A DNA stretch of 64,000 nt from Microbispora corallina (GCF_016863035.1 NZ_BOOC01000001.1:372001-436000); one strand, 5' to 3'; positions 8,776 through 17,270 are shown, counted from the stretch's first letter. Notes: a model not told the origin generated them from the sequence alone. Numbers and translations: made by a program.

Positions 8776-9129
8776 CTAGTTGAACGAGTCGCCGCAGGCG
8801 CACGACCCCGTGGCGTTGGGGTTGTCGATCGTGAAGCCCTGCTTCTCGATCGTGTCCACGAAGTCGACCGTCGCGCCGACCAGGTAGGGGGCGCTCATCC
8901 GGTCGGTGACCACGTTCACGCCGCCGAAGGTGGACACGACGTCGCCGTCCATGGAACGGTCGTCGAAGAAGAGCTGGTAGCGCAGTCCGGAACAGCCACC
9001 CGGCTGCACGGCCACACGCAGCTGCAGCCCCTCCTCGCCCTGCTGCTCGAGCAGGCTCTTGACCTTGGCGGCGGCCGCGTCAGTCAGGATCAGGCCCTGC
9101 TGCGTGGTCTCGCTGCTCTCAACCGTCAT
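8776..9129 (-). CDS. erpA: Fe-S cluster carrier/insertion protein (ErpA/IscA, HesB family)
   Basis: A-type carrier that delivers [2Fe-2S] or [4Fe-4S] clusters to apo-enzymes. The 117-residue protein has the complete three-cysteine signature: C46 in QPGGCSGLRYQLFFD, and C110 and C112 in GSCACGDSF. Length is normal. ATG 9129 is chosen because the protein then begins MTVESSETTQQGLILTD; the upstream in-frame extension is Arg-rich and looks non-coding. It lies next to divergent nadA, whose product needs a [4Fe-4S] cluster, and near the desulfurase, so it plausibly matures NadA, LipA and similar enzymes. erpA rather than iscA is a naming choice. Confidence 0.9.
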   Translation of the reverse strand: MTVESSETTQQGLILTDAAAAKVKSLLEQQGEEGLQLRVAVQPGGCSGLRYQLFFDDRSMDGDVVSTFGGVNVVTDRMSAPYLVGATVDFVDTIEKQGFTIDNPNATGSCACGDSFN

Positions 9130-9335
9130 GTGCTGACTCCCGCGTCTGCGCCAACCGCTCACCCGGAGCGGTCGATTGGTTCTGACGTCCTACTAGACGC
9201 TACCAACACCCGCCGATCGCTACACATTCCACCGGCCCGCCCCGCGATCGCCCCCGCGCGGAGCTGCGCATACGGCTCCGATCCGGACGATGCCGACCCC
9301 CGGCACGAAAAGGACGGCGGATGTGCGATGATTAG

Positions 9336-9350
9336 TCGTCAGTTCGACGA
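9336..9350 (+). promoter_or_regulatory. Inverted repeat TCGTC-N5-GACGA upstream of nadA
   Basis: Perfect 5-bp arms (9336-9340 and 9346-9350), flanked by TTA and TAA, so the symmetry almost extends further. It sits 24 nt before the nadA start, where a repressor could block initiation. NAD-responsive repressors control nadA in many bacteria; which one, if any, is unknown here. Confidence 0.4.
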
Positions 9351-9373
9351 TAAGTCCCCGAGGGGGTGTGGTC

Positions 9374-10528
9374 GTGACGATCACCGAGACCGGCCTTCCG
9401 CTCTTCATCCTGGGCACAGGCGCCGACGCGCACAGTGAGCGCGGCGTCGACTGCCCGGGCGAGCTCCCGCCGGCGTCCGATCCGACGCTGGTGGAGCGCG
9501 CACGCGCGGCCAAGGAGCGGCTGGGCGACCGGCTCTTCGTGCTCGGGCACCACTACCAGCGGGACGAGGTCATCCAGTTCGCGGACGTGACGGGTGACTC
9601 GTTCAAGCTGGCCCGCGAGGCCGCCGCGCGGCCCGAGGCCGAGTACGTCGTGTTCTGCGGCGTCCACTTCATGGCCGAGTCGGCCGACATCCTCACCGGC
9701 GACGCGCAGAAGGTCGTGCTCCCCGACCTCGCCGCCGGGTGCTCGATGGCCGACATGGCGACGTTCACCCAGGTCGAGGAGTGCTGGGACGCCCTGGAGG
9801 ACGCGGGCGTCGCCGACCGGGTGGTCCCGATCACGTACATGAACTCCAGCGCCGACATCAAGGCGTTCTGCGGCAGGCACGGCGGCGCGGTCTGCACCTC
9901 CTCCAACGCGAGGCGGGCCCTGGAGTGGGCGTTCGAGCGCGGGGAGAAGGTCCTGTTCCTCCCCGACCAGCACCTCGGGCGCAACACGGCCGTGCTGGAG
10001 ATGGGCATGTCCCTGGACGACTGCGTGGTCTACGACCCGCACCGCCCGGACGGCGGGCTCACGCCGGAGCGGTTCGAGAAGGCCAAGATGATCCTCTGGA
10101 AGGGCCACTGCTCCGTGCACGGGCGGTTCAGCGCCCAGTGCGTGGACGACGTGCGGGCCCGCATCCCGGGGGTGAACGTCCTGGTCCACCCGGAGTGCCG
10201 CCACGAGGTGGTGACCAAGGCCGATCACGTCGGGTCGACCGAGTACATCATCCGGACGCTGGAGCAGGCGCCGGCGGGGTCCGCGTGGGCCGTGGGCACC
10301 GAGCTCAACCTGGTGCGCCGGCTGGGGGCGATGTTCCCCGGCAAGTCCATCACGTTCCTCGACCGGACCGTGTGCTACTGCTCGACGATGAACCGCATCG
10401 ACCTGCCGCACCTGGTCTGGGCCCTGGAGTCCCTGGCCGAGGGCGAGGTGGTCAACCGGATCACGGTCGACCCCGACACCGCCCACTGGGCCCGGGTCGC
10501 CCTCGACCGCATGCTGGCGCTGCCCTAG
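9374..10528 (+). CDS. nadA: Quinolinate synthase NadA
   Basis: [4Fe-4S] enzyme of de novo NAD synthesis; it condenses iminoaspartate with dihydroxyacetone phosphate to quinolinate. The 384-residue protein is the long actinobacterial form. It shows GHHYQRDEVIQFADVTGDS near the N-terminus, the cysteines in EYVVFCGVHFMAE, the NSSADIK motif, the HPECRHEVV motif and a C-terminal cysteine cluster (RTVCYCSTMNRI). GTG 9374 is chosen over GTG 9368 because GAGGGGG (9360-9366) lies 7 nt before it. nadB and nadC are not adjacent in this window, though nadB-nadC often follow nadA elsewhere. Confidence 0.95.
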   Translation: MTITETGLPLFILGTGADAHSERGVDCPGELPPASDPTLVERARAAKERLGDRLFVLGHHYQRDEVIQFADVTGDSFKLAREAAARPEAEYVVFCGVHFMAESADILTGDAQKVVLPDLAAGCSMADMATFTQVEECWDALEDAGVADRVVPITYMNSSADIKAFCGRHGGAVCTSSNARRALEWAFERGEKVLFLPDQHLGRNTAVLEMGMSLDDCVVYDPHRPDGGLTPERFEKAKMILWKGHCSVHGRFSAQCVDDVRARIPGVNVLVHPECRHEVVTKADHVGSTEYIIRTLEQAPAGSAWAVGTELNLVRRLGAMFPGKSITFLDRTVCYCSTMNRIDLPHLVWALESLAEGEVVNRITVDPDTAHWARVALDRMLALP

Positions 10529-10607
10529 GGAGCCGTCCCGTCGCCGTCCCGGCCCGGTCGTCCTGAGGGACGCGCCGGGGCCGGGGCGGCGGGCGGGTGT
10601 GCCGGCC

Positions 10608-11354
10608 TCAGATCATGGCGCGCTCGGCCCACCAGCGGAGCAGGGTCTCGTCGCCCTCGACCGCCGCGGGCTCGCGCCGCCGCCACGCGATCAGCAGGAG
10701 CTCCGCGGCCGTCTCGGCGCGTACGGTGACGTCGCCCGCCGCGCCCGACCGCTCCCAGGTGTAGCCGTCGGGGGTGAGCGTGACGAGCCAGCCCGCGCCC
10801 GTTCCGGCCTGCCACGACAGGGTGCGGCCGTCGCCGCGCAGCTCGGCGAGCAGGGGCCGCCACCGCGCGTACGGCAGCACGTCGAGGAACTCCTCCACGC
10901 CGTCGGCCGCCACGTCCTCGTCGACGTCCGGGGCGCGCCCCGCGGCGAGGTCCACGTCGGCCCGGTGGACCACCGTCTCGTGGAGCTGGCGGCGCGACCA
11001 GAACCGGGCGTGCCGGTCCCCCGCCCAGCCCCACATCTCCGTGTCGGGGTCGCGGGACGTGAGCGCGTCCGTGAGCAGGGCGGCCCCCTCCTCCAGCCAC
11101 TCCGGCCACCCGGCCGGGTCGCGGGGGAACCGGTGGTCCATGGCGTCCCGGTCGTACCGCTTGGGCGCGGCGTCCCTGACCATCGCGGCCGCCCAGCGGT
11201 GGACGGCGCCGGTGTGCGCGACCAGACCGGCGAGGTCCCACTCCGGGCAGGACGGAACCGGCGTCGCGGGGTCGAGCCCCCGGACCGCGCCGGCCATCCG
11301 GCGGATCTCGGCCGCCGCAGCCTCGGTGTGCCGCAGATGCGTCCAGGACCTCAC
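10608..11354 (-). CDS. Maleylpyruvate isomerase family (MDMPI, DinB-like) mycothiol-type protein
   Basis: Actinobacterial protein of the mycothiol-dependent maleylpyruvate isomerase superfamily, a four-helix DinB-like bundle that binds a divalent metal. The 248 residues show the N-terminal histidine motif (CPEWDLAGLVAHTGAVHRW) and the second pair (RRQLHETVVHRADVDLA) that complete the metal site, followed by a C-terminal MDMPI_C-like domain. The start is GTG. Most members have no known substrate and the real reaction here is unknown; a mycothiol S-transferase is the best guess. It is convergent with nadA, and the psp genes lie upstream on the same strand 31 nt away, so it might be read through from them. 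Confidence 0.85.
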   Translation of the reverse strand: MRSWTHLRHTEAAAAEIRRMAGAVRGLDPATPVPSCPEWDLAGLVAHTGAVHRWAAAMVRDAAPKRYDRDAMDHRFPRDPAGWPEWLEEGAALLTDALTSRDPDTEMWGWAGDRHARFWSRRQLHETVVHRADVDLAAGRAPDVDEDVAADGVEEFLDVLPYARWRPLLAELRGDGRTLSWQAGTGAGWLVTLTPDGYTWERSGAAGDVTVRAETAAELLLIAWRRREPAAVEGDETLLRWWAERAMI

Positions 11355-11385
11355 GGTGCCTCCGGGGTGAAGAAAGGACCAGGGA

Positions 11386-11934
11386 TCACAGACCGGGCGC
11401 GCCCCAGACGGGGAACCAGCTCGACAGGTCGGGCTCGATCTTGAGCTCGCCTTCCAGGACGCCGCGTACCTGGAGCTCTAGGGCGTTGTCCCGCCGGGTG
11501 TCGCCGATTGGGGCGAACGGGTAGAACGTGCCGCGCTTGTAGAGGTAGACGATCGCCAGCCGCCGTCCGCCGGGGTCGGCGAACGTCACGAGGGAGCACA
11601 GCAGCGACGGCCCGAAGCCCGCCGACTCCAGCGACGAGTTGGCCGCGTGGAGGTCGGTGACAAGGGCCGAGACGTCGGGGTTGCGCACCAGCAGCCAGGT
11701 GTAGCCGTACGAGTCGTGGGAGACCTCGGTGCGGCCCATGAGGGCCTCGATGTCGCTCTCCAGCTGGGCGAACGCGCCGCCCTCCGCGGCCCGGAACGAC
11801 ACCGAGCCCGTGCCCGCCGGGACGAACCCGGTCGCGGCCTGCAGGGTGACGGCCGCGGACGGGAGCGCGAACAGGGCGTCGAGGTCCGGCTTGGCCGGCT
11901 TGCTGCGGCCGAGCAGCGCGTCGAACCAGCCCAT
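11386..11934 (-). CDS. pspAB: PspA-associated protein PspAB
   Basis: Actinobacterial partner of the phage-shock protein system, named PspAB in annotations; mechanism unknown. The 182-residue soluble protein starts MGWFDALLGRSKPAKPDLDA and has a globular alpha/beta body with SHDSYGYTWLLVRNPD and YLYKRGTFYPFAP, which I recognise from this family. Its start shares one base with the htpX stop (TGATG), making it the last gene of pspA-pspAA-htpX-pspAB. That context supports a role in envelope stress together with the HtpX protease. No signal peptide or membrane helix is seen. Confidence 0.85.
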   Translation of the reverse strand: MGWFDALLGRSKPAKPDLDALFALPSAAVTLQAATGFVPAGTGSVSFRAAEGGAFAQLESDIEALMGRTEVSHDSYGYTWLLVRNPDVSALVTDLHAANSSLESAGFGPSLLCSLVTFADPGGRRLAIVYLYKRGTFYPFAPIGDTRRDNALELQVRGVLEGELKIEPDLSSWFPVWGAPGL

Positions 11935-12833
11935 CAGCGGCCCAGCGCGGCGGAGATCCTGGCGAGCTGCTCCAGGCGGCGCTCCAGCGGCGGGTGGGTC
12001 GACAGCAGCGTCGCGACGCTCTGCCCGGACAGGGCGGGCGCGAAGTAGAAGGCGTTGAACGGCTGCGCCTCGCGCAGGTCCCGGGTGGGGATCCGGGCGA
12101 TGTCGCCGCTCACCTTGGTCAGCGCGCTGGCCAGCGCGGACGGCCGCTGCGTCAGCAGCGCCCCGGCGCGGTCGGCCGCGAGCTCGCGGTACCGCGACAG
12201 CGCCCTCGTCAGCAGGAAGCTGACGCAGTAGACCAGGCCGGAGACCAGGAAGATGATCAGACCGATCGGCGGGCCGTTGTTGTTGTCGCGCCGCCCTCCC
12301 CCGGCGAGGCCGCTGTAGAGGGCGAACCTCGTCATCAGCCCGGCGACGATGCCCAGGAAGGAGGCGATCGTCATCACGGCGACGTCGCGGTGGGCGACGT
12401 GCGACAGCTCGTGCGCGATCACGCCCTCCAGCTCCTGCGCGTCGAGACGGCGCAGGATGCCGGTGGTCACGCAGACCACGGCGTTCTTCTGGTTGCGCCC
12501 GGTGGCGAACGCGTTGGGGATGTCGGAGTCGGCGATGGCGACCCGGGGCTTGGGCATGCCGCCGAGCGCGCTCAGCCGGTCGATGATGCCGTGGAGCTCG
12601 GGGGCCTCCTCCGGCGAGACCTCGCGCCCGTGCATCGCGAACAGCGCGATCTTGTCGGACAGGAAGTACTGCGCCAGCAGGAGGCCCGCGGCGATCACCA
12701 GCACCGTGACGGCACGGGCGCCGGCGGCGATCAGGACGGCCGTGAACGCCACGTACAGGAGCCCGAGCAGGAACATCGTCACGGCCATCCGCACGGAGAG
12801 GCCGCGATCAGGGGCGAATCGCGTGGCGGCCAT
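11934..12833 (-). CDS. htpX: Membrane zinc metalloprotease HtpX
   Basis: M48 family protease that degrades misfolded membrane proteins. The 299-residue protein has two N-terminal membrane helices (about 14-38 and 41-58), the zinc motif HELSH at 141-145 (GVIAHELSHVAHRDV), two more helices around 160-210, and a downstream glutamate region (SRYRELAADRAGA) supplying the third zinc ligand. It overlaps pspAA upstream and pspAB downstream by single bases, so production is coupled to the stress operon. ATG 12833 is fixed by the TGATG overlap. Confidence 0.94.
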   Translation of the reverse strand: MAATRFAPDRGLSVRMAVTMFLLGLLYVAFTAVLIAAGARAVTVLVIAAGLLLAQYFLSDKIALFAMHGREVSPEEAPELHGIIDRLSALGGMPKPRVAIADSDIPNAFATGRNQKNAVVCVTTGILRRLDAQELEGVIAHELSHVAHRDVAVMTIASFLGIVAGLMTRFALYSGLAGGGRRDNNNGPPIGLIIFLVSGLVYCVSFLLTRALSRYRELAADRAGALLTQRPSALASALTKVSGDIARIPTRDLREAQPFNAFYFAPALSGQSVATLLSTHPPLERRLEQLARISAALGR

Positions 12834-13111
12834 CAGCCGGGGATGAGCCCGGAGTCCCCGAGCATCTCCCGCACCTCCTCGATGGAGGCGTCGGCCGGCG
12901 GCAGGATCAGTTCGGACGGCTCCAGGGAGTCGTCGGGGAGCGTCTGCCCGACCTCGCGGACCTTGTCGAGCAGCGCGTGCAGCTTGGAACGGAAGACCGC
13001 CTCGTCGCCGGACTCGATGGCCGCCTCGAGCTCGCTGTCGAGGGCGTTCAGGACGTCGATCTCGGCGGAGCCGATCTCGACCTGCCCCTCACCCATGATC
13101 CGGACGATCAC
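12833..13111 (-). CDS. pspAA: PspA-associated protein PspAA
   Basis: Small partner of PspA in actinobacteria and archaea. The 92-residue protein starts (GTG) MIVRIMGEGQVEIGSAEI, followed by an acidic helical segment (LDSELEAAIESGDEAVFRSKLHALLDKVREVG) and a C-terminal IEEVREMLGDSGLIPG. This is the family pattern. Its GTG overlaps the pspA stop by 4 nt (GTGA) and its stop overlaps htpX by one base. It is thought to act with PspA on the inner face of the membrane; the biochemical role is unknown. Confidence 0.88.
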   Translation of the reverse strand: MIVRIMGEGQVEIGSAEIDVLNALDSELEAAIESGDEAVFRSKLHALLDKVREVGQTLPDDSLEPSELILPPADASIEEVREMLGDSGLIPG

Positions 13112-13902
13112 AGGCCCTCCCCCGGCTGGCGCAGCTGCTGGGTCTGCTGACCCTGGGCGGCCTGCCCCTGCTGACCGGCCTCGATCGCGGTCTTCTGCGC
13201 CGGGCCCTGGCCCAGCTCGGCCTTCATCCGCGCGAGCTCCAGCTCGACGTCCTGGCCGCCGCCCATGCGGTCGAGCTCGGCCTGGATGTCGTCGCGCTGC
13301 CCGGTGAAGTCGTCGAGCGCGCCGCTCGCCAGCAGCTCGTCGATCGCGCCCGCGCGCGCCTGCATCTGCGCCGTCTTGTCCTCGGCGCGCTGGATGGCCA
13401 GGCCGACGTCGCCCATCTCCTCGGAGATGCCGGAGAACGCCTCGTTGATGCGCGTCTGCGCCTCGGCGGCCGTGTAGGTGGCCTTGATGGTCTCCTTCTT
13501 CGTGCGGAAGGAGTCGACCTTGGCCTGGAGACGCTGGCTGGCGAGGGTGAGCTTCTCCTCCTCGCCCTGCAGGTTGTTGTACTGGATGCGCAGGTCGGCG
13601 ATCTGGGCGTTGAGGCCGTTGCGGCGGGTGAGCGCCTCCCGCGCGAGGTCCTCGCGACCGGCCCCGAGGGCCTGGCGGCTCTGGTTCTCCAGCTTGCTCG
13701 CCTGACCTTCAAGCTGGTTGATCTGCAGCTCCACCCGCTTGCGGCTGGTGGCGACGTCGGCCACGCCCCTGCGGACCTTCTGGAGCAGCTCCAGCTGCCG
13801 CTGGTACGAATAGTCCAGGGTCTCCCGCGGATCCTCCATCTTGTCCAAGGCCTTGTTGGCCTTGGACTTGAAGATCATGGAAAGTCTCTTCATCACGCTC
13901 AT
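13108..13902 (-). CDS. pspA: Phage shock protein A (PspA/IM30 family)
   Basis: Membrane-associated coiled-coil protein of the ESCRT-III-like superfamily that maintains membrane integrity under stress. From ATG 13902 it has 264 residues: a short amphipathic N-terminus (MKRLSMIFKSKANKALDK), then long coiled coils to about residue 220 including PRETLDYSYQRQLELLQKVR, and a Gln-rich disordered tail after residue 235. Streptomyces PspA starts with a similar Met-Ser-(Gly)-Val-Met, which supports this start over the internal ATG at 13893; an extension upstream is Arg-rich and unlikely. It is first of four overlapping genes. A promoter should lie in 13903-14047, shared with the divergent DUF3043 gene. 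Confidence 0.93.
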   Translation of the reverse strand: MSVMKRLSMIFKSKANKALDKMEDPRETLDYSYQRQLELLQKVRRGVADVATSRKRVELQINQLEGQASKLENQSRQALGAGREDLAREALTRRNGLNAQIADLRIQYNNLQGEEEKLTLASQRLQAKVDSFRTKKETIKATYTAAEAQTRINEAFSGISEEMGDVGLAIQRAEDKTAQMQARAGAIDELLASGALDDFTGQRDDIQAELDRMGGGQDVELELARMKAELGQGPAQKTAIEAGQQGQAAQGQQTQQLRQPGEGL

Positions 13903-14047
13903 GCGCGTCGGCCGTCCCCTTCTCAAGGTTGTGCGTGGGTAACCCCAGCCGTCTCAGCCCCTCAACAAGCGGCGGAGCCGCCTGGGTTCACCCTACGCAT
14001 AACGCGCGAGGGCGTCACTAAGTTGCACTCCCGGTAGGCTGGGCGAC

Positions 14048-14674
14048 GTGTTCCGACGTCGTACCCAGACCTCTACGGACGACTCCCCCGTCCCTGTAGA
14101 CGATCCTAAGGCCCAGGGGACTCCGGGCAAGGGCCGTCCCACTCCCAAGCGGAGCGAGGCGCAGGGCCGCCGCCGCTCGCCCGTCACGGCGCCGGCCAAC
14201 CGCAAGGAGGCCTACCGGTTGCAGCGCGAGCGCGACCGGTCTCTGCGCACGCGCCAGCGCGAGGCCATGCTGCGCGGCGACGAGAAGGCCCTGCCGGTGC
14301 GCGACCGGGGCCCGGTGCGCAAGTTCGCCCGCGACTGGGTCGACTCGCGGCGGCTGCCGGGGCAGTACTTCCTGCCGGCGGTCCTCGTGATCATGCTGCT
14401 GTCGATGGTGCCGTTCCCCCTGCCCGTGCGCCAGGTCGTGCTGCTCGTCTACACGATGTCGCTGCCCGTGGTGATGGTCCTGGTGCTCGCCAGCTCCTTC
14501 TACGTCGCCGGGCGGGTGAAGAAGGAGGCGGCGGCCAAGTTCCCCAACGAGGAGATGCGCGGCGTCGGCTTCTACGCGGCCATGCGCTCGTCGCAGATCC
14601 GGCGGCTGCGCTTCCCCAAGCCGGCCGTGCGGCCGGGCGGCGCCCCCGTCACCACCGCCGCCGCCAGGCGCTGA
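14048..14674 (+). CDS. DUF3043 domain membrane protein
   Basis: Actinobacteria-specific protein of unknown function. The 208 residues (GTG start) have a long basic cytoplasmic N-terminus ending in KARD-like segments (VRKFARDWVDSRRLPGQYFLP), two membrane helices (about 112-130 and 134-160) and a C-terminal cytosolic stretch (PNEEMRGVGFYAAMRSSQIRRLRFPKP). This order is diagnostic of DUF3043. It is divergent from pspA with 145 nt between starts, an arrangement I recall near pspA in Streptomyces too, and ends at a bidirectional hairpin. Confidence 0.88.
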   Translation: MFRRRTQTSTDDSPVPVDDPKAQGTPGKGRPTPKRSEAQGRRRSPVTAPANRKEAYRLQRERDRSLRTRQREAMLRGDEKALPVRDRGPVRKFARDWVDSRRLPGQYFLPAVLVIMLLSMVPFPLPVRQVVLLVYTMSLPVVMVLVLASSFYVAGRVKKEAAAKFPNEEMRGVGFYAAMRSSQIRRLRFPKPAVRPGGAPVTTAAARR

Positions 14675-14689
14675 CGCCGCGGCCCGGCC

Positions 14690-14718
14690 CTGGTCGCGGT
14701 CAGCGGGACCGCGACCAG
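14690..14718. terminator. Bidirectional hairpin between convergent DUF3043 and SUKH genes
   Basis: Perfect 12-bp arms (14690-14701 and 14707-14718) with a 5-nt AGCGG loop. It begins 15 nt after the DUF3043 stop and overlaps the stop codon and last codons of the convergent SUKH-like gene, so one palindrome probably ends both transcripts. Confidence 0.7.
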
Positions 14719-15956
14719 CGCAGCCTGCCGTGGGAGACGACCGGCGTCCGGCCGCCGAGCGGCCGGCCGGTCTCGAGCGCGTCGGCGACGGCCTTCAGCA
14801 TGGCGTAGTACGACGTCCAGGACGCCGTCGCGGGCGTCTCCGACGGCGCCGGCGCGACGGCGCCCGACACCGGCTCGAGCATGAGGTGGCCCGGCGGCCC
14901 GGCCGACGCGCCCACCGGGACGAGACCGGGGTCGGCCGGGCAGGTCGCCCGCCACACGGCGACGATCCCCCGGGCGCTCAGCAGCCGGTAGGACGGCGGC
15001 AGCGGCAGCTCGCCCCCGTCGTGGCGCAGCAGCGAGGCCCGCAGCGACCCGGGCAGACGGACGCCGAGGCGCTGCTCGGCCCTGGCCACGAGCCGGGGGC
15101 TCGCCGGGCGGCCCAGCCGGGTCGCCGGGGCGTGGGCCGTCAGCCACCGCTCCACCCGCCGCCACTGCCGGTTCACCGCGTCCGTGACGCGGCGGCTCAC
15201 CGGCCGCGGCGTCGCTCGTCCCTGCGAGGCGTCCCCGGGCGCGCAACGCGAAGGAGCCGCGGGTGGCGCCGACGGGCCGTCGGTCCGCGCGGTGTCGCTC
15301 TGCGGGGAGACCGGATCGCCGTACGACGAGTCCTGCGAGGTCACCGTCAGGCCGCCGTCCTGCCCCGCGCCGTACGGCCGGTCGCCGGGCTCGACGATCC
15401 TCACGTGGGCGATCCCCTTTTCGGCTACGGGATCCCCGCAGAGCCCGGGAGGACAGGGTGACGGCGGGAGACCGGCGTCGCCGTCGTTCCCGACGCCCCA
15501 CACCGCGCTCGCGCGGTCGGGCGGGAAGGTGACCGCCTCCAGCGCCTCCGAGACGGCGAACATCAGCCCGAGCACGGCCAGCGCGGCGACCACGCGGCCG
15601 CGCCCTGCCAGGGCCGCCCGAAACGACCGCGGCACGTCGGCGGCCGCCAGGCGGGCGATCAGCGCGCCGCCCTCCGGCCGGTCGTACCGCCGCAGGTCCT
15701 CCTCCGTGGGCCGGCCGAGGATCGGCTCGGGACCCGGTAGCTCGGCCGCCTCCCGCCCCGGCGCTCCGTCCAGGCTCCGGAACGTCACGGCGGGCGGCGG
15801 GACGCGCCGGACACGACGGACACGGCGGCGGCGCGCCAGGACGACGAGACCGGTCACGGCGCCGGCGACGATCACCGCCGCCAGGGCCAGCCGTACGGGA
15901 CGAGAGTCGATCAACCGCCGCACGCCGGGCACCTTACCGCGAAGCGCCGGGATCAC
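14700..15956 (-). CDS. Membrane-anchored SMI1/KNR4 (SUKH-like) protein
   Basis: Function not known. The 418-residue protein has an N-terminal membrane helix (about 22-42) followed by a very basic stretch (LARRRRVRRVRRVPPP), a second helix near 123-142, a long low-complexity region with Cys pairs (CPPGLCGD), and a C-terminal domain from about residue 270. That domain begins ERWLTAHAPATRLGRPASP and carries RLGVRLPGSLRASLLRHDG, which fits the SMI1/KNR4 (SUKH) pattern of W, E, LG-LP and HDG. SUKH proteins are known as immunity proteins of polymorphic toxins or as regulatory scaffolds, but most are soluble. No toxin gene is adjacent. The start (GTG 15956) is uncertain; GTG codons nearby would remove up to 12 residues. 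Confidence 0.65.
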   Translation of the reverse strand: MIPALRGKVPGVRRLIDSRPVRLALAAVIVAGAVTGLVVLARRRRVRRVRRVPPPAVTFRSLDGAPGREAAELPGPEPILGRPTEEDLRRYDRPEGGALIARLAAADVPRSFRAALAGRGRVVAALAVLGLMFAVSEALEAVTFPPDRASAVWGVGNDGDAGLPPSPCPPGLCGDPVAEKGIAHVRIVEPGDRPYGAGQDGGLTVTSQDSSYGDPVSPQSDTARTDGPSAPPAAPSRCAPGDASQGRATPRPVSRRVTDAVNRQWRRVERWLTAHAPATRLGRPASPRLVARAEQRLGVRLPGSLRASLLRHDGGELPLPPSYRLLSARGIVAVWRATCPADPGLVPVGASAGPPGHLMLEPVSGAVAPAPSETPATASWTSYYAMLKAVADALETGRPLGGRTPVVSHGRLRWSRSR

Positions 15957-16027
15957 CGGTCCCGGCGAGTCAGGACCGGGCGGGGCGGCTGATCGGCGAC
16001 GCCGGAACCTGTCCTAGTGTCAGGGGC

Positions 16028-17026
16028 ATGGAATATCGCCATCTCGGCCGAAGCGGCCTCATGGTCAGCGAGATCAGCTACGGCAACTGGATCACCCACG
16101 GCTCCCAGGTGGAGGAGGACGCCGCCGTCGAGTGCGTGCGGGCGGCCCTGGACGAGGGCGTCACCACGTTCGACACCGCGGACGTCTACGCCGGCACCAG
16201 GGCGGAGGAGGTGCTCGGACGGGCGCTGAAGGGCGTCCGCCGGGAGTCCCTGGAGATCTTCACCAAGGTCTACTGGCCCACCGGCTCCGGCAAGAACGAC
16301 CGCGGGCTGTCCCGCAAGCACATCGTCGAGTCCGTCAACGGCTCCCTGCGCCGCCTCCAGACCGACTACGTGGACCTTTACCAGGCCCACCGGTTCGACG
16401 TGGAGACGCCCCTCGAGGAGACGCTGCGCGCCTTCGACGACCTCGTACGGCAGGGCAAGGTGCTCTACGTGGGCGTCAGCGAGTGGACGGCCGACCAGAT
16501 CGCCCGCGCCCTGAAGATCGCCGACGACATGGGCTTCGACCGGCTGGTGTCCAACCAGCCGCAGTACTCGATGCTCTGGCGGGTCATCGAGGCCGAGGTC
16601 GTGCCGCTGAGCGAGAAGGAGGGGCTGGGACAGGTCGTCTTCTCCCCCATCGCCCAGGGCGTCCTCACCGGCAAGTACCTGCCGGGGCAGCCGCCGCCGT
16701 CCGGGTCGCGCGCCACGGACCCCAGCGGGTCCGGCTTCATCAGCCGCCTGCTGGAGGACGAGGTCCTGCGGCGGGTCCAGGACCTCAAGCCGATCGCGGC
16801 CGACCTGGGGCTCACGATGGCCCAGCTCGCCGTGGCCTGGGTCCTGCAGAACCCCAACGTGTCGTCGGCCATCGTCGGCGCCACCCGTCCCGAGCAGGTG
16901 CGGGACAACGTCAAGGCGTCGGGCGTCCGGCTCGACGAGGAGATCCTGCGCAAGATCGACGACGTGCTCGGTCCCGTGGTCGAGCGCGACCCGGCCAAGA
17001 CCGTCAGCCCGGCGCAGCGCCCCTGA
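16028..17026 (+). CDS. Aldo/keto reductase (Kv-beta-like subfamily)
   Basis: NADPH-dependent oxidoreductase with a TIM-barrel fold. The 332-residue protein has the catalytic tetrad D49, Y54 (FDTADVYAG), K80 (EIFTKVY) and H121 (DLYQAHR). The NADPH-binding C-terminal part includes SSAIVGATRPEQVRDNV. N-terminus MEYRHLGRSGLMVSEISYG is typical of the voltage-gated potassium channel beta-subunit-like reductases. It stands alone between a divergent SUKH gene and a 282-nt gap. The substrate is unknown; detoxification of aldehydes is common in the family. Confidence 0.92.
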   Translation: MEYRHLGRSGLMVSEISYGNWITHGSQVEEDAAVECVRAALDEGVTTFDTADVYAGTRAEEVLGRALKGVRRESLEIFTKVYWPTGSGKNDRGLSRKHIVESVNGSLRRLQTDYVDLYQAHRFDVETPLEETLRAFDDLVRQGKVLYVGVSEWTADQIARALKIADDMGFDRLVSNQPQYSMLWRVIEAEVVPLSEKEGLGQVVFSPIAQGVLTGKYLPGQPPPSGSRATDPSGSGFISRLLEDEVLRRVQDLKPIAADLGLTMAQLAVAWVLQNPNVSSAIVGATRPEQVRDNVKASGVRLDEEILRKIDDVLGPVVERDPAKTVSPAQRP

Positions 17027-17225
17027 CCCCACCGCTCCCCGAGAGCGTGTGGGTGAGCCGGTCGAACCCCGGCCGGGACCGGTTCCTGGTCGTCTGGCCG
17101 GCCGGCGCGGCCGTGAGCCGGTCGCCGTCGAGATCAGGTGAAACCGTCCGGTCCGCCGTGCGGCGCCCACACCGGCGCCGCACGGCGTCCGGCCGCCGTC
17201 GGTGCGGTCAGCCCGGCCGGGCGCT

Positions 17226-17270
17226 CGATCGCCGGCGCCTCGATCGTCGGGGGCTCAATCGTCGGGGGCT
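17226..17270. repeat. Three 15-bp tandem repeats in the gap after the aldo/keto reductase
   Basis: Units at 17226-17240, 17241-17255 and 17256-17270 (consensus CGATCGTCGGGGGCT). The 282-nt gap 17027-17308 holds no gene I can support; the repeats give Pro/Thr/Ile-Glu or Ser/Ile-Gly peptides in different frames, which does not argue for coding. Possibly a slippage expansion. Confidence 0.5.

Noticed and set aside
13996-14006. CGC-N5-GCG half-palindrome upstream of pspA, tempting as a ClgR-type box
   Set aside because: Centre bases do not fit the recalled consensus on either strand. Chance is high in GC-rich DNA.
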